From NCBI RefSeq assembly GCF_014836875.1, contig NZ_JACSQC010000004.1, positions 372,001 to 436,000 of the forward strand: 64,000 bases of DNA, in the 5' to 3' direction. The stretch's first letter is position 1. Each line of letters opens with the position of its first letter. The notes below the pieces were generated by a model. That model saw nothing but the letters and a program-made list of their open reading frames with translations. It did no database searches and had not been told where the DNA came from. The position numbers and the translations under genes were made by a program. The DNA is from Arthrobacter pullicola (lineage in GTDB: Bacteria > Actinomycetota > Actinomycetes > Actinomycetales > Micrococcaceae). Of the stretch, positions 43,971 to 52,653 are shown piece after piece.

Positions 43971-44974
43971 ATCGTGTCCTGGTTTGAAGGAGCTGGAGCA
44001 GTGGTCTCAGTGGCGCCGCCGGTTCCGAGCGCCGGCATGGGTTTCCAGCCGCGGTCATGCAGGATGCGGCGGGATTCCCGCCAGCCGCGCCACAGGCTGC
44101 CGGCCCCCCGCAGGTTATGCTCGACGGCGATGAGCCGCAGAAGTTCCTTGGCAGCGGTCAGTGCCGTGCCGGCTGCGAAGCCCACGGGATGGAACCGGCC
44201 GTGCGCCCGCAGATACCCGGCCGTATGCCCGCGGTTCCGCATGGCGCAGAACCTGCTGAGGTCGCTGGAGTCGTTGAGGTGCCGGATACCCAGGTCGATC
44301 TGCTTCTGTGGGCGGACCTTGCGCAGCACGAACTCGTTGACGTAGACGACGCGGTGGTGCAGGGAAGCCAGCCACCCGTAAATCTCGTCGTCGCCGTTAA
44401 TGAAGAAACGGGAATCGGGGAGTCCTATGTCCCGGACGACGGCGGCACTGACAAGCATGCCCTCGAAGCAGCCGACATTGGTGGCGAATACCGGACGGTC
44501 GGCGAAGATATTGCCGCGGACCGGAACATGGATACCCAGGAAGGGAAGAAACCGGTGCTGCCAGAAGAACGGGTTGCCGGCGTCGTCGAGCCGCCGGCCG
44601 TGGATGCAGTCGTACGTCGCGGTCCACTTCGCCAGGGCGCCGAGCGCTCCCGGGAGGACCTCGACGTCGTCGTCCATGAGCCACAGCCACTGTGCACCGG
44701 TGTCCAGGGCCCGGGCCACCCCCGCCGCGAACCCTCCGGAACCGCCGGTGTTCTCAGCGAGGCGCTCAATGCTGAGCGGAATCGGAAAACGTGGCTGCAG
44801 CTCGGTGAGCACCGCGGCTGTGTCATCCGTACTGGCGTTATCCACCACCACTACCCGCTCCGGAGCCGGGTCCAGGGCAGTAACCGACTCCAGCAGGCCA
44901 CGCAGATAGCCGGATCGGTTGAAGGTGACTATCACCACGGCCAGGCCCTCGATGGCAGCGCCGGATCCGCTCAC
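43967..44974 (-). CDS. GT2-family glycosyltransferase (rhamnosyl/galactofuranosyl-type)
   Basis: A 335-residue GT-A fold enzyme. It starts at a GTG (VSGSGAAIEGLAVVIVTFNRSGYLRGLL), one nucleotide after the upstream stop. The nucleotide-binding parts are VVVVDNASTDDTAAVL and the DxD-like WLWLMDDDVEVLPG. The acceptor-side motif is FFINGDDEIYGWL, and further on RFCAMRNRGHTAGYL. It is cytoplasmic with a possible membrane-associated C-terminus. The next gene upstream encodes a related enzyme sharing the RNRGH motif, so consecutive sugar additions on one lipid-linked glycan are likely. Confidence 0.88.
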   Translation of the reverse strand: MSGSGAAIEGLAVVIVTFNRSGYLRGLLESVTALDPAPERVVVVDNASTDDTAAVLTELQPRFPIPLSIERLAENTGGSGGFAAGVARALDTGAQWLWLMDDDVEVLPGALGALAKWTATYDCIHGRRLDDAGNPFFWQHRFLPFLGIHVPVRGNIFADRPVFATNVGCFEGMLVSAAVVRDIGLPDSRFFINGDDEIYGWLASLHHRVVYVNEFVLRKVRPQKQIDLGIRHLNDSSDLSRFCAMRNRGHTAGYLRAHGRFHPVGFAAGTALTAAKELLRLIAVEHNLRGAGSLWRGWRESRRILHDRGWKPMPALGTGGATETTAPAPSNQDTM

Positions 44975-44975
44975 G

Positions 44976-45875
44976 CTAATAGCCCAGATCCGATGGCGGG
45001 CCGAAGAGGGTGCCCCTGGCCCCGCCTGCGTAGGCGCGCAGCCAGGCGCGGAACCCGCGGAAGTCCCGGGTCCGGGCGAAGTGGAGGGGATAGCCGACGG
45101 CATCCGCGGCCAGGGACCGCAGGCGCTTGTGTTTCCACATCAGGTGTCCGCGGTTGCGGAAGAAGTAAAAGCGCTTGAAGTCTGTGTCCGGAACCAGCAC
45201 ATGGAGGCGTCCGCCGAGGATTTCGTTGACCTCGGACCACGCAGCCGGGTGGCTCAGGGCCACGGAGGTCAGGGTGCCAAACGGAATCCCGGCCTTGCGC
45301 AGGCGGATCATGAAGTCAGTCTCATCGCCGCGGATGAACAGGCGCAGGTCAGGAAGGCCCACCCGGAAGAAGACATCACGGCGGATCAGCGCGCCATTGA
45401 AGAAGTGCCCCACGCCGGGAAGGAACCCGGCCTTGGCGACTTCGGCCCGGTTGTGGGTGAGACGCCCGTCGATGCGGAAGTGGAAGGAGAGGGTGTCCGG
45501 CCGTCCGGGGGCCACCACCAGCGGAAGGATCACGTCCAGGTTCCGTTCCTTGGCACCATCGATCAGGGCCTGGAGGCACTCCGGATCTTCCGGATGGGCG
45601 TCGTCGTCCATGATCCAGATCCAGTCCGCACCGGAGGCCATTGCCGTGAGGATGGCCAGCGAGAATCCGCCGGCGCCGCCGAGGTTGGTTTCCGAGCGGA
45701 CATAGGTGACGTTGGCCGCAGAGGCTTCCGCAATGTCCCGGACCGGGCTCTTTCCCGAGTCAACCAAGGCCACGGAGGAGATGGCGGCCGTCTGGGCCGA
45801 AAGCGCCCCCAGCAGCGTCTTGACGTCATCCGGGCGGTCAAACGTCACAGCTGCCACGGCCACTGAATCCGGCAA
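44976..45875 (-). CDS. GT2-family glycosyltransferase, paralogue of the next gene
   Basis: A 299-residue GT2 enzyme. VAVAAVTFDRPDDVKTLLGAL and VALVDSGKSP form the nucleotide fold, WIWIMDDDAHPEDPECLQAL the metal-binding DDD, GHFFNGALIRRDVFF and FIRGDETDFMIRLRKAG the acceptor region, and RFYFFRNRGHLMWKHKR a motif shared with its neighbour. The start is set at TTG 45875, which has AAAGGA six nucleotides upstream; a TTG five codons earlier is possible. It resembles GlfT1/WbbL-type enzymes that build actinobacterial cell-wall arabinogalactan linkers, but specificity is unproven. Confidence 0.87.
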   Translation of the reverse strand: MPDSVAVAAVTFDRPDDVKTLLGALSAQTAAISSVALVDSGKSPVRDIAEASAANVTYVRSETNLGGAGGFSLAILTAMASGADWIWIMDDDAHPEDPECLQALIDGAKERNLDVILPLVVAPGRPDTLSFHFRIDGRLTHNRAEVAKAGFLPGVGHFFNGALIRRDVFFRVGLPDLRLFIRGDETDFMIRLRKAGIPFGTLTSVALSHPAAWSEVNEILGGRLHVLVPDTDFKRFYFFRNRGHLMWKHKRLRSLAADAVGYPLHFARTRDFRGFRAWLRAYAGGARGTLFGPPSDLGY

Positions 45876-45947
45876 GGTGTTCCTTTCCAAGGCTCCCCGG
45901 ACGCACGGGCTTTGCCGGGCGGGAAGGGGTGTGCAGTTAGTATGCTG

Positions 45948-45965
45948 AATAGATTCCAGTCTATT
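45948..45965. promoter_or_regulatory. Inverted repeat in divergent glycan-locus promoter
   Basis: AATAGA-TTCCAG-TCTATT, six-base perfect arms, just after TATGCT (45941-45946), a possible -10 for the rightward CapD-like gene. It sits between divergent glycan operons and may be an operator. Confidence 0.35.
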
Positions 45966-46053
45966 ACACCGGATTCACCGCACTTCCGTGCCGCCAGCAC
46001 GGCAGGACCCCCAACAGCCTAGATACGAACCGGGTGCCAACCCGTTGAGGACT

Positions 46054-48060
46054 ATGAACGATTCAAGCAGGGACACAACCACCCCGGTGCGGGACGAGAA
46101 GCCGGCGCTATGGCTCTGGTCCCAATACGTGCTGGATTCCATGGCGTGGGTGGTGGCCATCGTCCTGGCACTGGTCCTGCGCTACGAACTCACAGTTGAC
46201 CAGATCAACGTAGCCGGGCTGGCGGTGTTCTGCGCCGTGGCCGTCGTGACGCAGCTCGTGGTGGGCTATTCCTTTGCCCTCTACCGCGGCCGCTACAGCT
46301 TCGGCAGTTTCCACGAAATGCGGCTGCTGGCCGTGGTTACCATCGTGGTTTCGGCGATCCTGGTCCTGGTCAGCGCCCTGTTCGGCCTGGCCATCGACAT
46401 TCCGCGCAGCACCGGCGTGCTGGCTTTCCCGTTTGCCTGCCTGTTTATGGCGGCAATCCGCTATCTGAAGCGGATGTACGTCGAAAGCAAGACCCGCCCC
46501 GGCGATGAGGCGCAGCGGACATTGATCTACGGTGCCGGGTTCCTGGGCAACTCGCTGGTGACCCGGATGATGAACGATCCTGACTCCCCGTATTTCCCGG
46601 TGGGCCTGATCGACGATGATCCTGCGAAGAAGCACCTCCGCCTGGGCACGGTACCCGTGGTCGGCAAGCTGACAGACCTGCGGGAACTGGTGCAGCGCAC
46701 CCGTGCGACCGTTCTGATCATTGCGATCGCCGACGTCGACGCCGCGCAGGTGCGGCAGGTTTCGGACAGCGCGGAGGGACTGGACCTGCGCGTGATGGTG
46801 CTCCCGCCGCTGCGGGACATGCTCTCGAAGGGATCCGGGGCCGGGCTGACCGATTTCCGGGAAGTCGCCGTCGAGGACCTGATTGGCCGCCGTCCCGTGG
46901 ACATCCATGTGGACGAGGTTGCGGGCTACCTTACCGGCAAGCGGGTGCTGGTCACCGGCGCCGGCGGTTCCATCGGCTCGGAGCTCTGCCGCCAGATCAC
47001 GGCCTTCGAGCCGGAAGAACTGATCATGGTGGACCGCGACGAGACCGGCCTGCAGCTCACCCAGCTCTCCATCACGGGCCAGGGACTGCTCAACGGCAAG
47101 GACACGGTGCTCGCTGATATCCGGGACGCCCGGGCATTGGACGAGGTGTTCGCCGCACGCCGCCCCGACGTCGTTTTCCACGCTGCCGCCCTGAAGCACG
47201 TCTCGCTGCTGGAGCAGTATCCGCTGGAAGCCTGGAAGACGAACGTGCTGGGTACGGCGAATGTGCTGCGTTCGGCCGAAAAGGCCGGTGTCAGCCACTT
47301 CGTGAACATCTCCACGGACAAGGCCGCCAACCCCACCACGGTCCTGGGCCACTCCAAGCGGGTCGCCGAGAAGCTCACGGCATGGATGGCCGGACACAGC
47401 GGGCGGCGGTTTGTCTCCGTGCGGTTCGGCAACGTGATCGGCAGCCGCGGTTCCATGCTGCCCCTGTTCACTGAGCAGATCCGCCAGGGCGGTCCTGTGA
47501 CGGTGACGGATCCGGAGGTCACCCGGTTCTTTATGACCATTCCCGAGGCCTGCCAGCTGGTGATCCAGGCCGGAGCCATCGGCCGCGGGGGAGAAGTCCT
47601 GATCCTGGACATGGGCGAGCCGGTGAAGATTCTGGACGTCGCCCGCCGCATGATCGCGATGTCCGGGAAGGACATCGAAATCGTCTTCACCGGTCTCCGG
47701 AAGGGCGAGAAGCTGCACGAAATCCTGGTCGGCACGGGGGAGGACGATTCCCGTCCGCTGCACCCGAAAATTTCGCACACCTCCGTGGCTGTTTTGGCGC
47801 CGCAGGACCTCGACGCCGAGGACTGGCTGCGCCGCTGCGGGTTCGGGCCGGGCGAGTTCCCGGACAGCGGTACCGGGGCCGGCCCCGGGGCCCCGGCCGC
47901 GGCGCTTTTCCCGCTGCCGGACACCGCCGCGCTTCGCCTGGCCGATCTGCATAACGCCGATCTGCGCAATGCCGATCTGCGCAATGCCGATCTGCACGAC
48001 GCCGATCTGCATAAGGGCTCTCCGGCTGCCGGGCGGCATGAGGATCGGCGGACCGGCTGA
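46054..48060 (+). CDS. WbpM/CapD-like UDP-sugar dehydratase/epimerase with pentapeptide tail
   Basis: A 668-residue membrane-bound nucleotide-sugar enzyme. Four N-terminal membrane helices (WVVAIVLALVLRYELTV and following) precede a CoA-binding-like Rossmann domain (LIYGAGFLGNSLVTRMM). The catalytic SDR domain has VLVTGAGGSIGSELCRQI, DIRDARALDEVF and NISTDKAANPTTVLGHSKRVAEKLT. The position of the Tyr/Met of YxxxK is Leu, close to the Met seen in WbpM. The family makes 4-keto-6-deoxy UDP-sugars for surface glycans. After an Ala/Gly/Pro linker the C-terminus carries five pentapeptide repeats (ADLxN). The TGATG junction couples it to the next gene. Confidence 0.92.
   Translation: MNDSSRDTTTPVRDEKPALWLWSQYVLDSMAWVVAIVLALVLRYELTVDQINVAGLAVFCAVAVVTQLVVGYSFALYRGRYSFGSFHEMRLLAVVTIVVSAILVLVSALFGLAIDIPRSTGVLAFPFACLFMAAIRYLKRMYVESKTRPGDEAQRTLIYGAGFLGNSLVTRMMNDPDSPYFPVGLIDDDPAKKHLRLGTVPVVGKLTDLRELVQRTRATVLIIAIADVDAAQVRQVSDSAEGLDLRVMVLPPLRDMLSKGSGAGLTDFREVAVEDLIGRRPVDIHVDEVAGYLTGKRVLVTGAGGSIGSELCRQITAFEPEELIMVDRDETGLQLTQLSITGQGLLNGKDTVLADIRDARALDEVFAARRPDVVFHAAALKHVSLLEQYPLEAWKTNVLGTANVLRSAEKAGVSHFVNISTDKAANPTTVLGHSKRVAEKLTAWMAGHSGRRFVSVRFGNVIGSRGSMLPLFTEQIRQGGPVTVTDPEVTRFFMTIPEACQLVIQAGAIGRGGEVLILDMGEPVKILDVARRMIAMSGKDIEIVFTGLRKGEKLHEILVGTGEDDSRPLHPKISHTSVAVLAPQDLDAEDWLRRCGFGPGEFPDSGTGAGPGAPAAALFPLPDTAALRLADLHNADLRNADLRNADLHDADLHKGSPAAGRHEDRRTG
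47938..48015 (+). repeat. 15-bp tandem repeats encoding pentapeptides ADL(H/R)N
   Basis: Five consecutive units with consensus GCCGATCTGCGCAAT, nearly identical in the two central copies, encoding LADLHNADLRNADLRNADLHDADL at the end of the CapD-like protein. High DNA identity suggests recent expansion. Confidence 0.9.
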
Positions 48061-49064
48061 TGGAGCTCGCCGTTCCTGTTGCGGCAGCCTTCCTCGCTAG
48101 CCTCCTGCTGCCTTTTGCCCTGATCCCGCTGCTGCGCCGCCTGGGTGTCGTGGATGTACCCAATGAGCGCTCCTCGCACACCAAGGTGGTGATCAGGGGA
48201 GTGGGCGCCACAATCGCCGCCGGGGTCCTGCTGGGCTTGGCGGCGGCACTGCTCACGGGCTACGTGGCCGTTGACCGTTCGCTGCTGCTGGTCCTGATGG
48301 CAGTGATTGCCGCCGCCTCGCTGCTGGGCTGGATCGAGGACTTCCGTGGGCTGTCCATCCGGGTCCGCTTCGGGATGCAGCTGCTCATCGGTGCCGCCGG
48401 AACCACAGCACTGGCAGCCGCCCTGGGCCAGAGTTACTGGTGGGTGCCCGTGGGGACGCTGGTGATCGCCGGTTATGTCAACGTTGCCAATTTCATGGAC
48501 GGCGTGAACGGGATATCCGGTCTTCATGGCCTGACCGTCGGTCTTCTCTACGCGGCCAGCGGCGTGCTGGCCGATCAGGTGTGGCTGATAGCCGCCGGCA
48601 CGGTGATCGCCGCTGCCTTCGCGGCGTTCCTGCCCTGGAACCTGGGCCGCGGGTCGGTGTTTATGGGGGACGTCGGCAGTTACCTGCTGGGTGCCGCCAT
48701 TGCCGGAACTGCCGTCGCGGCATTCCTGGCCGGGGTCTACGTCGAGTACCTGCTCTTTCCCATCCTGATCTACGTGCTGGACACGTTCACCACCCTTGTC
48801 CGCCGGATCTGGCGCCAGGAGCGCTGGTACGCCGCGCACCGCCAGCATGTCTACCAGCGGTTGACCGATGCCGGGCTGAGCCACGTGCAGTCGGCGCTGC
48901 TGGTGACGTTGTGCACCGCAGCCGTCGGCGCCACCGGCCTCGTTACCGGAGGGTCAAGCTGGGGAGTTACTGCAGCAGGAACAGCTTTTGTTGCCGCAGT
49001 GGCAGCCTTCTACCTGGCTTCTCCGCGGCTGGTCGCCCGGCTGCGTGCCCGGACCCGGACCTGA
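48060..49064 (+). CDS. Polyprenyl-phosphate sugar-1-phosphate transferase (WecA/WbpL/MraY family)
   Basis: A 334-residue integral membrane transferase with about ten helices. It attaches a UDP-sugar-derived phosphosugar to undecaprenyl/decaprenyl phosphate, starting a surface glycan. Motifs are VPNERSSHTKVVIRGVG, the metal-binding NVANFMDGVNGISGLHG, FLPWNLGRGSVFMGDVGSYLLG, and the cytoplasmic HRQHVYQRL. WbpL-type members act with WbpM-type dehydratases, exactly the gene that overlaps it here, so it probably uses that enzyme's product. Confidence 0.92.
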   Translation: MELAVPVAAAFLASLLLPFALIPLLRRLGVVDVPNERSSHTKVVIRGVGATIAAGVLLGLAAALLTGYVAVDRSLLLVLMAVIAAASLLGWIEDFRGLSIRVRFGMQLLIGAAGTTALAAALGQSYWWVPVGTLVIAGYVNVANFMDGVNGISGLHGLTVGLLYAASGVLADQVWLIAAGTVIAAAFAAFLPWNLGRGSVFMGDVGSYLLGAAIAGTAVAAFLAGVYVEYLLFPILIYVLDTFTTLVRRIWRQERWYAAHRQHVYQRLTDAGLSHVQSALLVTLCTAAVGATGLVTGGSSWGVTAAGTAFVAAVAAFYLASPRLVARLRARTRT

Positions 49065-49191
49065 CATCCGGGCCCGGGGGAGGGACTGTGTCACGGAGCA
49101 GTTCTATGTGCTGTAGAATTCAAACGTCGCCACGATCCGTTATGCGACGACGCTATATTTCCTCACAAAGCACAAGGATGATCCTCCAGCC

Positions 49192-49683
49192 ATGAGCCCA
49201 GAAGACGGCCCACGCGCTTCGCGGCTCAGTGTTTCCGGCCCCACAACGGCGCCGTGGCTGGACATCCTGAAGACTTGCCTTCTTTGGACCGCTTTGCCAG
49301 CTGCCGCCGCTGCAGTGTTCTCCCTCCTGGGCCCGGGTATCGCCGGGGCAGCCAGTGTTGCTGCGGGATGGGCAATGATCGCACTGTTCTTTGGTATCAG
49401 CCTGCTGGTTGGCCACGTAGTCGGGCGGAGCAATCCATCAGGCGCCATCGGAATGTTCGCCGTAACGTATGCCATTAAAGTTGTCGGGTTCGCGGCGATC
49501 CTCCTGATCTTCGGCGTGCCTGAATGGCTCGAACGGCCCTGGTTCGCGTTTACTGCACTGGGGGCCGTCGTTATGTGGCAAGCTGCAGAGATTTTCGCTT
49601 ATTCACGCACCCGGCAGCTTATTTTCTCCGAGGCGCCCAATGGCCCGGACAATTCAGTGAAAGGTGCGCCAGGTGGCAGCTAA
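49192..49683 (+). CDS. ATP synthase-associated membrane protein (AtpI-like)
   Basis: A 163-residue protein with four hydrophobic segments (ILKTCLLWTALPAAAAAVFSLL, AGWAMIALFFGISLLVGHVVGRS, VTYAIKVVGFAAILLIFGV, WFAFTALGAVVMWQAAEIFAY). Position as first gene of the atp operon and topology fit ATP synthase protein I, thought to help assemble the c-ring. Actinobacterial members are divergent. Promoter candidates are TAGAAT (49114) and TATATT (49154). The next gene overlaps it by 11 nt. Confidence 0.75.
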   Translation: MSPEDGPRASRLSVSGPTTAPWLDILKTCLLWTALPAAAAAVFSLLGPGIAGAASVAAGWAMIALFFGISLLVGHVVGRSNPSGAIGMFAVTYAIKVVGFAAILLIFGVPEWLERPWFAFTALGAVVMWQAAEIFAYSRTRQLIFSEAPNGPDNSVKGAPGGS

Positions 49684-49951
49684 GCCAAAAAAGAATGCCC
49701 CCCAGCATGTTCCCGCAGCCTTTGAAACTCCGGTCAAAAAGCCGATCGCGGTGCTCCAATATGTCCTGTCCGGAATCCTTGCCCTGGGTTTGATAGGGTG
49801 GGGGCTGGACAGTCTTCTGGGGACCCGCTGGATTTTATTTGCAGGTATCGCCCTGGGTGGTGTCAGCGGTTATTACACAGCTGCCGCCCACGGGCTCACT
49901 TCCACCAAGCCACTACCGCCCAAGGGTGGAAAACGGCCGGATGAGGGTTAG
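49673..49951 (+). CDS. AtpZ/AtpI-like small membrane protein
   Basis: A 92-residue protein with two membrane helices (VLQYVLSGILALGLIGWGLDSLL and ILFAGIALGGVSGYYTAA), the arrangement of AtpZ/AtpI family accessory proteins. The GTG at 49673 has AAAGG eight nucleotides upstream within the end of the preceding gene. The basic N-terminus and C-terminus (PLPPKGGKRPDEG) flank the helices. It is probably an accessory to Fo assembly or Mg/Ca transport. Confidence 0.7.
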   Translation: MAAKPKKNAPQHVPAAFETPVKKPIAVLQYVLSGILALGLIGWGLDSLLGTRWILFAGIALGGVSGYYTAAAHGLTSTKPLPPKGGKRPDEG

Positions 49952-50045
49952 AGACATCAATGTCACAAAACTTAGTACACGGGTGCATGAGCTATGTGCC
50001 CGCCAATGAAATGCCCAACGATGGACACAGCAGAGAGGAAACGCG

Positions 50046-50852
50046 TTGATCGCGCTTGCGCTTCCCGCCGCCAATGAAGAGGGTTTTGTTGCTCCCACCC
50101 TCGAAGACATGCACCTCCCTGAGATCCTTCCCTGGGGCGCACCGTACGGAGACGGGTTTGGGAAGCAGATGCTGCTTATCCTCATCTCGGTCATCATTAT
50201 CGGATGGTTCTTCATAGTCGCAGCACGCAAGGGACAGATGGTCCCGGGCCGGCTGCAGTTCCTGGGTGAGGCGAGCTACAACTTCGTCCGCAACTCGATC
50301 GGCCGCGACATCATCGGTGAGAAGGACTTCCGTCCGTACACCCCGCTGCTGTTCTCGCTCTTCTTCTTCATCCTGATCAATAACCTGTGGGGCAGCATTC
50401 CGCTTGCACAGCTGCCGACCACCTCGCACGTTGGCACTGCCTACGCGCTGGCCGGCATCGTTTACTTCACCTGGATCATCCTGGGCATCAAGAAGCACGG
50501 CATCAAGTACTTCAAGTACGCGACCGTCCCTTCAGGTGTTCCCATGGCAATCCTGCCGCTGGTTGTCCTGATCGAAATCATCTCCACCTTCCTGGTCCGC
50601 CCGATCACGCACAGTCTCCGACTCTTCGCGACCATGCTCTCGGGCCACCTGATCATCATGCTCTCCGCAGCCGGCACCGAGTTCCTGCTGCTGGAAGCCG
50701 AAGGTCTGCTGAAGCCCCTGGGCGTGCTGACCCTGGTTGGCGGCGTCGCCATGTTCTTGTTCGAAGTTTTGATCCAGGTCCTGCAGGCCTACGTCTTTAC
50801 CCTGCTGACCGCGATCTACATCCAAGGCTCCATCGCGGCTGCGGAACACTAA
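50046..50852 (+). CDS. atpB: F-type ATP synthase subunit a
   Basis: A 268-residue Fo stator subunit forming the proton half-channels. It has about six helices. The essential arginine is in RPITHSLRLFATMLSGHLIIMLSAAG. A later motif is FEVLIQVLQAYVFTLLTAIYIQ. Translation starts at TTG behind AGAGAGGAAA. It lies 94 nt after the AtpZ-like gene. Confidence 0.97.
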   Translation: MIALALPAANEEGFVAPTLEDMHLPEILPWGAPYGDGFGKQMLLILISVIIIGWFFIVAARKGQMVPGRLQFLGEASYNFVRNSIGRDIIGEKDFRPYTPLLFSLFFFILINNLWGSIPLAQLPTTSHVGTAYALAGIVYFTWIILGIKKHGIKYFKYATVPSGVPMAILPLVVLIEIISTFLVRPITHSLRLFATMLSGHLIIMLSAAGTEFLLLEAEGLLKPLGVLTLVGGVAMFLFEVLIQVLQAYVFTLLTAIYIQGSIAAAEH

Positions 50853-50924
50853 ACCTCCCCTTTCCCAGGGGAAACCCCTGAACCAAACAACCTGCCTGCG
50901 GGCATCTTGAAAGGAACATCCATA

Positions 50925-51140
50925 ATGGAAATCTCCATCGACGGCAACCTGAACCTCATCGGCTACGGCCTCTCCGCCATCGGCGGCGCCATTGGTGTGG
51001 GCCTGGTCTTCGCTGCTTACATCAACGGTGTTGCACGCCAGCCCGAGGCACAGCGTGTGCTGCAGCCGATCGCCTTCCTGGGCCTGGCCCTGACCGAAGC
51101 CCTTGCCATCCTTGGTCTGGTTTTCGCGTTCGTCCTCTAA
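50925..51140 (+). CDS. atpE: F-type ATP synthase subunit c
   Basis: A 71-residue hairpin proteolipid of the rotor ring. The two helices flank the polar loop [10 protein letters not shown]. The proton-carrying carboxylate is Glu58 in [11 protein letters not shown]. Proton rather than sodium coupling is likely, as the Na+-ligand pattern is absent. The ATG at 50925 follows GAAAGGAAC. This is the target of bedaquiline in mycobacteria. Confidence 0.97.
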   Translation: MEISIDGNLNLIGYGLSAIGGAIGVGLVFAAYINGVARQPEAQRVLQPIAFLGLALTEALAILGLVFAFVL

Positions 51141-51184
51141 CTTCAGCGCGTTTTTCCCCACCAAGTAGATAGGACGGATGAGAA

Positions 51185-51736
51185 ATGAACGAGGCACTTA
51201 TCCTCGCCGCTGAAGAAGGCGCTAATCCTCTGATCCCAAACGTCTGGGAGATCCTGGTAACACTGCTTGGCTTCGCTGTGCTGATGTTCATCGTCGTCAA
51301 GTTCGTCGTCCCGATGTTCGAGAAGACGTTTGCAGAGCGTACCGAGGCCATCGAAGGCGGACTTGCCAAGGCCGAGGCAGCACAGGCTGAAGCCAGTGCC
51401 GCCCTGGACGAATACAAGCAGCAGCTGATTGATGCACGCACCGAAGCCAACCGGATCCGTGAGGAAGCGCGCTCTGAAGGCGCTCAGATTCTCGCCGACC
51501 TGAAGGCCAAGGCCGCCAGCGAGTCAGCACGCATCCTGGAACAGTCCCAGGTCACCATCGAGGCAGAGCGGCAGGCAGCAGTTGTCGCGCTCCGCAGCGA
51601 AGTTGGCGCCCTGGCGACCGAGCTGGCCGGAAAGATTGTTGGCGAGTCCCTTGCCGACGATGCCCGCTCCGCCCGCGTTGTCGACCGCTTCCTGGATGAG
51701 CTGGAAACCTCGCAGAACGCAGGTGCGGTTCAGTAA
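51185..51736 (+). CDS. atpF: F-type ATP synthase subunit b
   Basis: A 183-residue peripheral-stalk subunit. A single N-terminal helix (EILVTLLGFAVLMFIVVKFVVPMF) is followed by a long charged coiled coil rich in Ala/Glu/Gln. The gene is separate from delta, unlike the b-delta fusion of mycobacteria. Its stop overlaps the atpH start (TAATG). Confidence 0.96.
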   Translation: MNEALILAAEEGANPLIPNVWEILVTLLGFAVLMFIVVKFVVPMFEKTFAERTEAIEGGLAKAEAAQAEASAALDEYKQQLIDARTEANRIREEARSEGAQILADLKAKAASESARILEQSQVTIEAERQAAVVALRSEVGALATELAGKIVGESLADDARSARVVDRFLDELETSQNAGAVQ

Positions 51737-52551
51737 TGGCAGGTATATCGAGCGAGTCACTGGCAGCAGCCCAGGGTCAGTTGGAAGCACGCCTTCCGCA
51801 CGCGACCCTTGGTCTGGCTGAGGAACTCTTTGGCATCCTGGGCCTGCTGGACGGCCAGACCGGCCTGCTTCGGGCCCTGACTGATCCGGCTCGTGAAGGA
51901 CAAGAGAAGGCAGCCCTGGTCTCCAAACTGGTCGGCGGCAAGGTTTCGGCCGACGCCGAACAGATTGTTGCTTCTTTGGTTGAATCCCGCTGGCGCGCAC
52001 CGCGCGACCTCGGGGACGCTCTGGAAACCCTGGCTGCAACGGTTGTCTCCGCGGTCGCAGAAAACAAGGGGCCGGGTTCTGCCGGCCTCGAGGAACTGGA
52101 GGGGGACCTCTTCCGTTTCAACGAGACCGTGGCATCCAACCATGACGTGCAGCGTGCGCTGTCCAATCCGCAGTCAAGCGCGGACGCGAAGACCACGCTG
52201 GCACTGAAGCTGGTGCCCGGTGCGTCCGAGGCAGCACAGGTATTGATCCGCCAGGCTGTTACAGCTCCCCGCGGTCTTCGCCCCACCGCCCTGGTCACCC
52301 GGTTCCTGGAACTGGTTGCCGGACGGCAGCAGCGTTGGATCGCGGAAGTACGTACCAGCGTCCCCATGACAGAAGGGCAGCGCGCCCGGCTGCAGGCGTC
52401 CTTGAACAGCCTGTACCGCCGCGAACTGAAGATCAACGCCACTGTTGACCCCTCGATCGTCGGTGGTATCCGGGTTACGGTGGGCGATGAAGTCGTCGAT
52501 TCCACTGTGGTGACCCGGTTGTCGGAACTGCGCCGGAAGCTCGCGGTTTAG
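51736..52551 (+). CDS. atpH: F-type ATP synthase subunit delta
   Basis: A 271-residue OSCP/delta subunit joining F1 to the peripheral stalk. It is longer than the 177-residue E. coli protein, as usual in actinobacteria. The conserved C-terminal segment is INATVDPSIVGGIRVTVGDEVVDSTVVTRLSELRRKL. Coupled to atpF by a 1-nt overlap. Confidence 0.95.
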   Translation: MAGISSESLAAAQGQLEARLPHATLGLAEELFGILGLLDGQTGLLRALTDPAREGQEKAALVSKLVGGKVSADAEQIVASLVESRWRAPRDLGDALETLAATVVSAVAENKGPGSAGLEELEGDLFRFNETVASNHDVQRALSNPQSSADAKTTLALKLVPGASEAAQVLIRQAVTAPRGLRPTALVTRFLELVAGRQQRWIAEVRTSVPMTEGQRARLQASLNSLYRRELKINATVDPSIVGGIRVTVGDEVVDSTVVTRLSELRRKLAV

Positions 52552-52653
52552 CCACCCATCGTGGCTGAAGCGGGCCATGAGAAACATTTGAGAACCAATC
52601 GAAGGTCATCGGCACCAAGCGATGATCACAACATAGGAGAGCAGGGACTGCAG

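Noticed and set aside
46108-48884. Two overlapping frames of about 650 codons antisense to the CapD-like and WbpL-like genes
   Set aside because: Both cover conserved membrane-enzyme genes; composition is that of reverse-complement reading.
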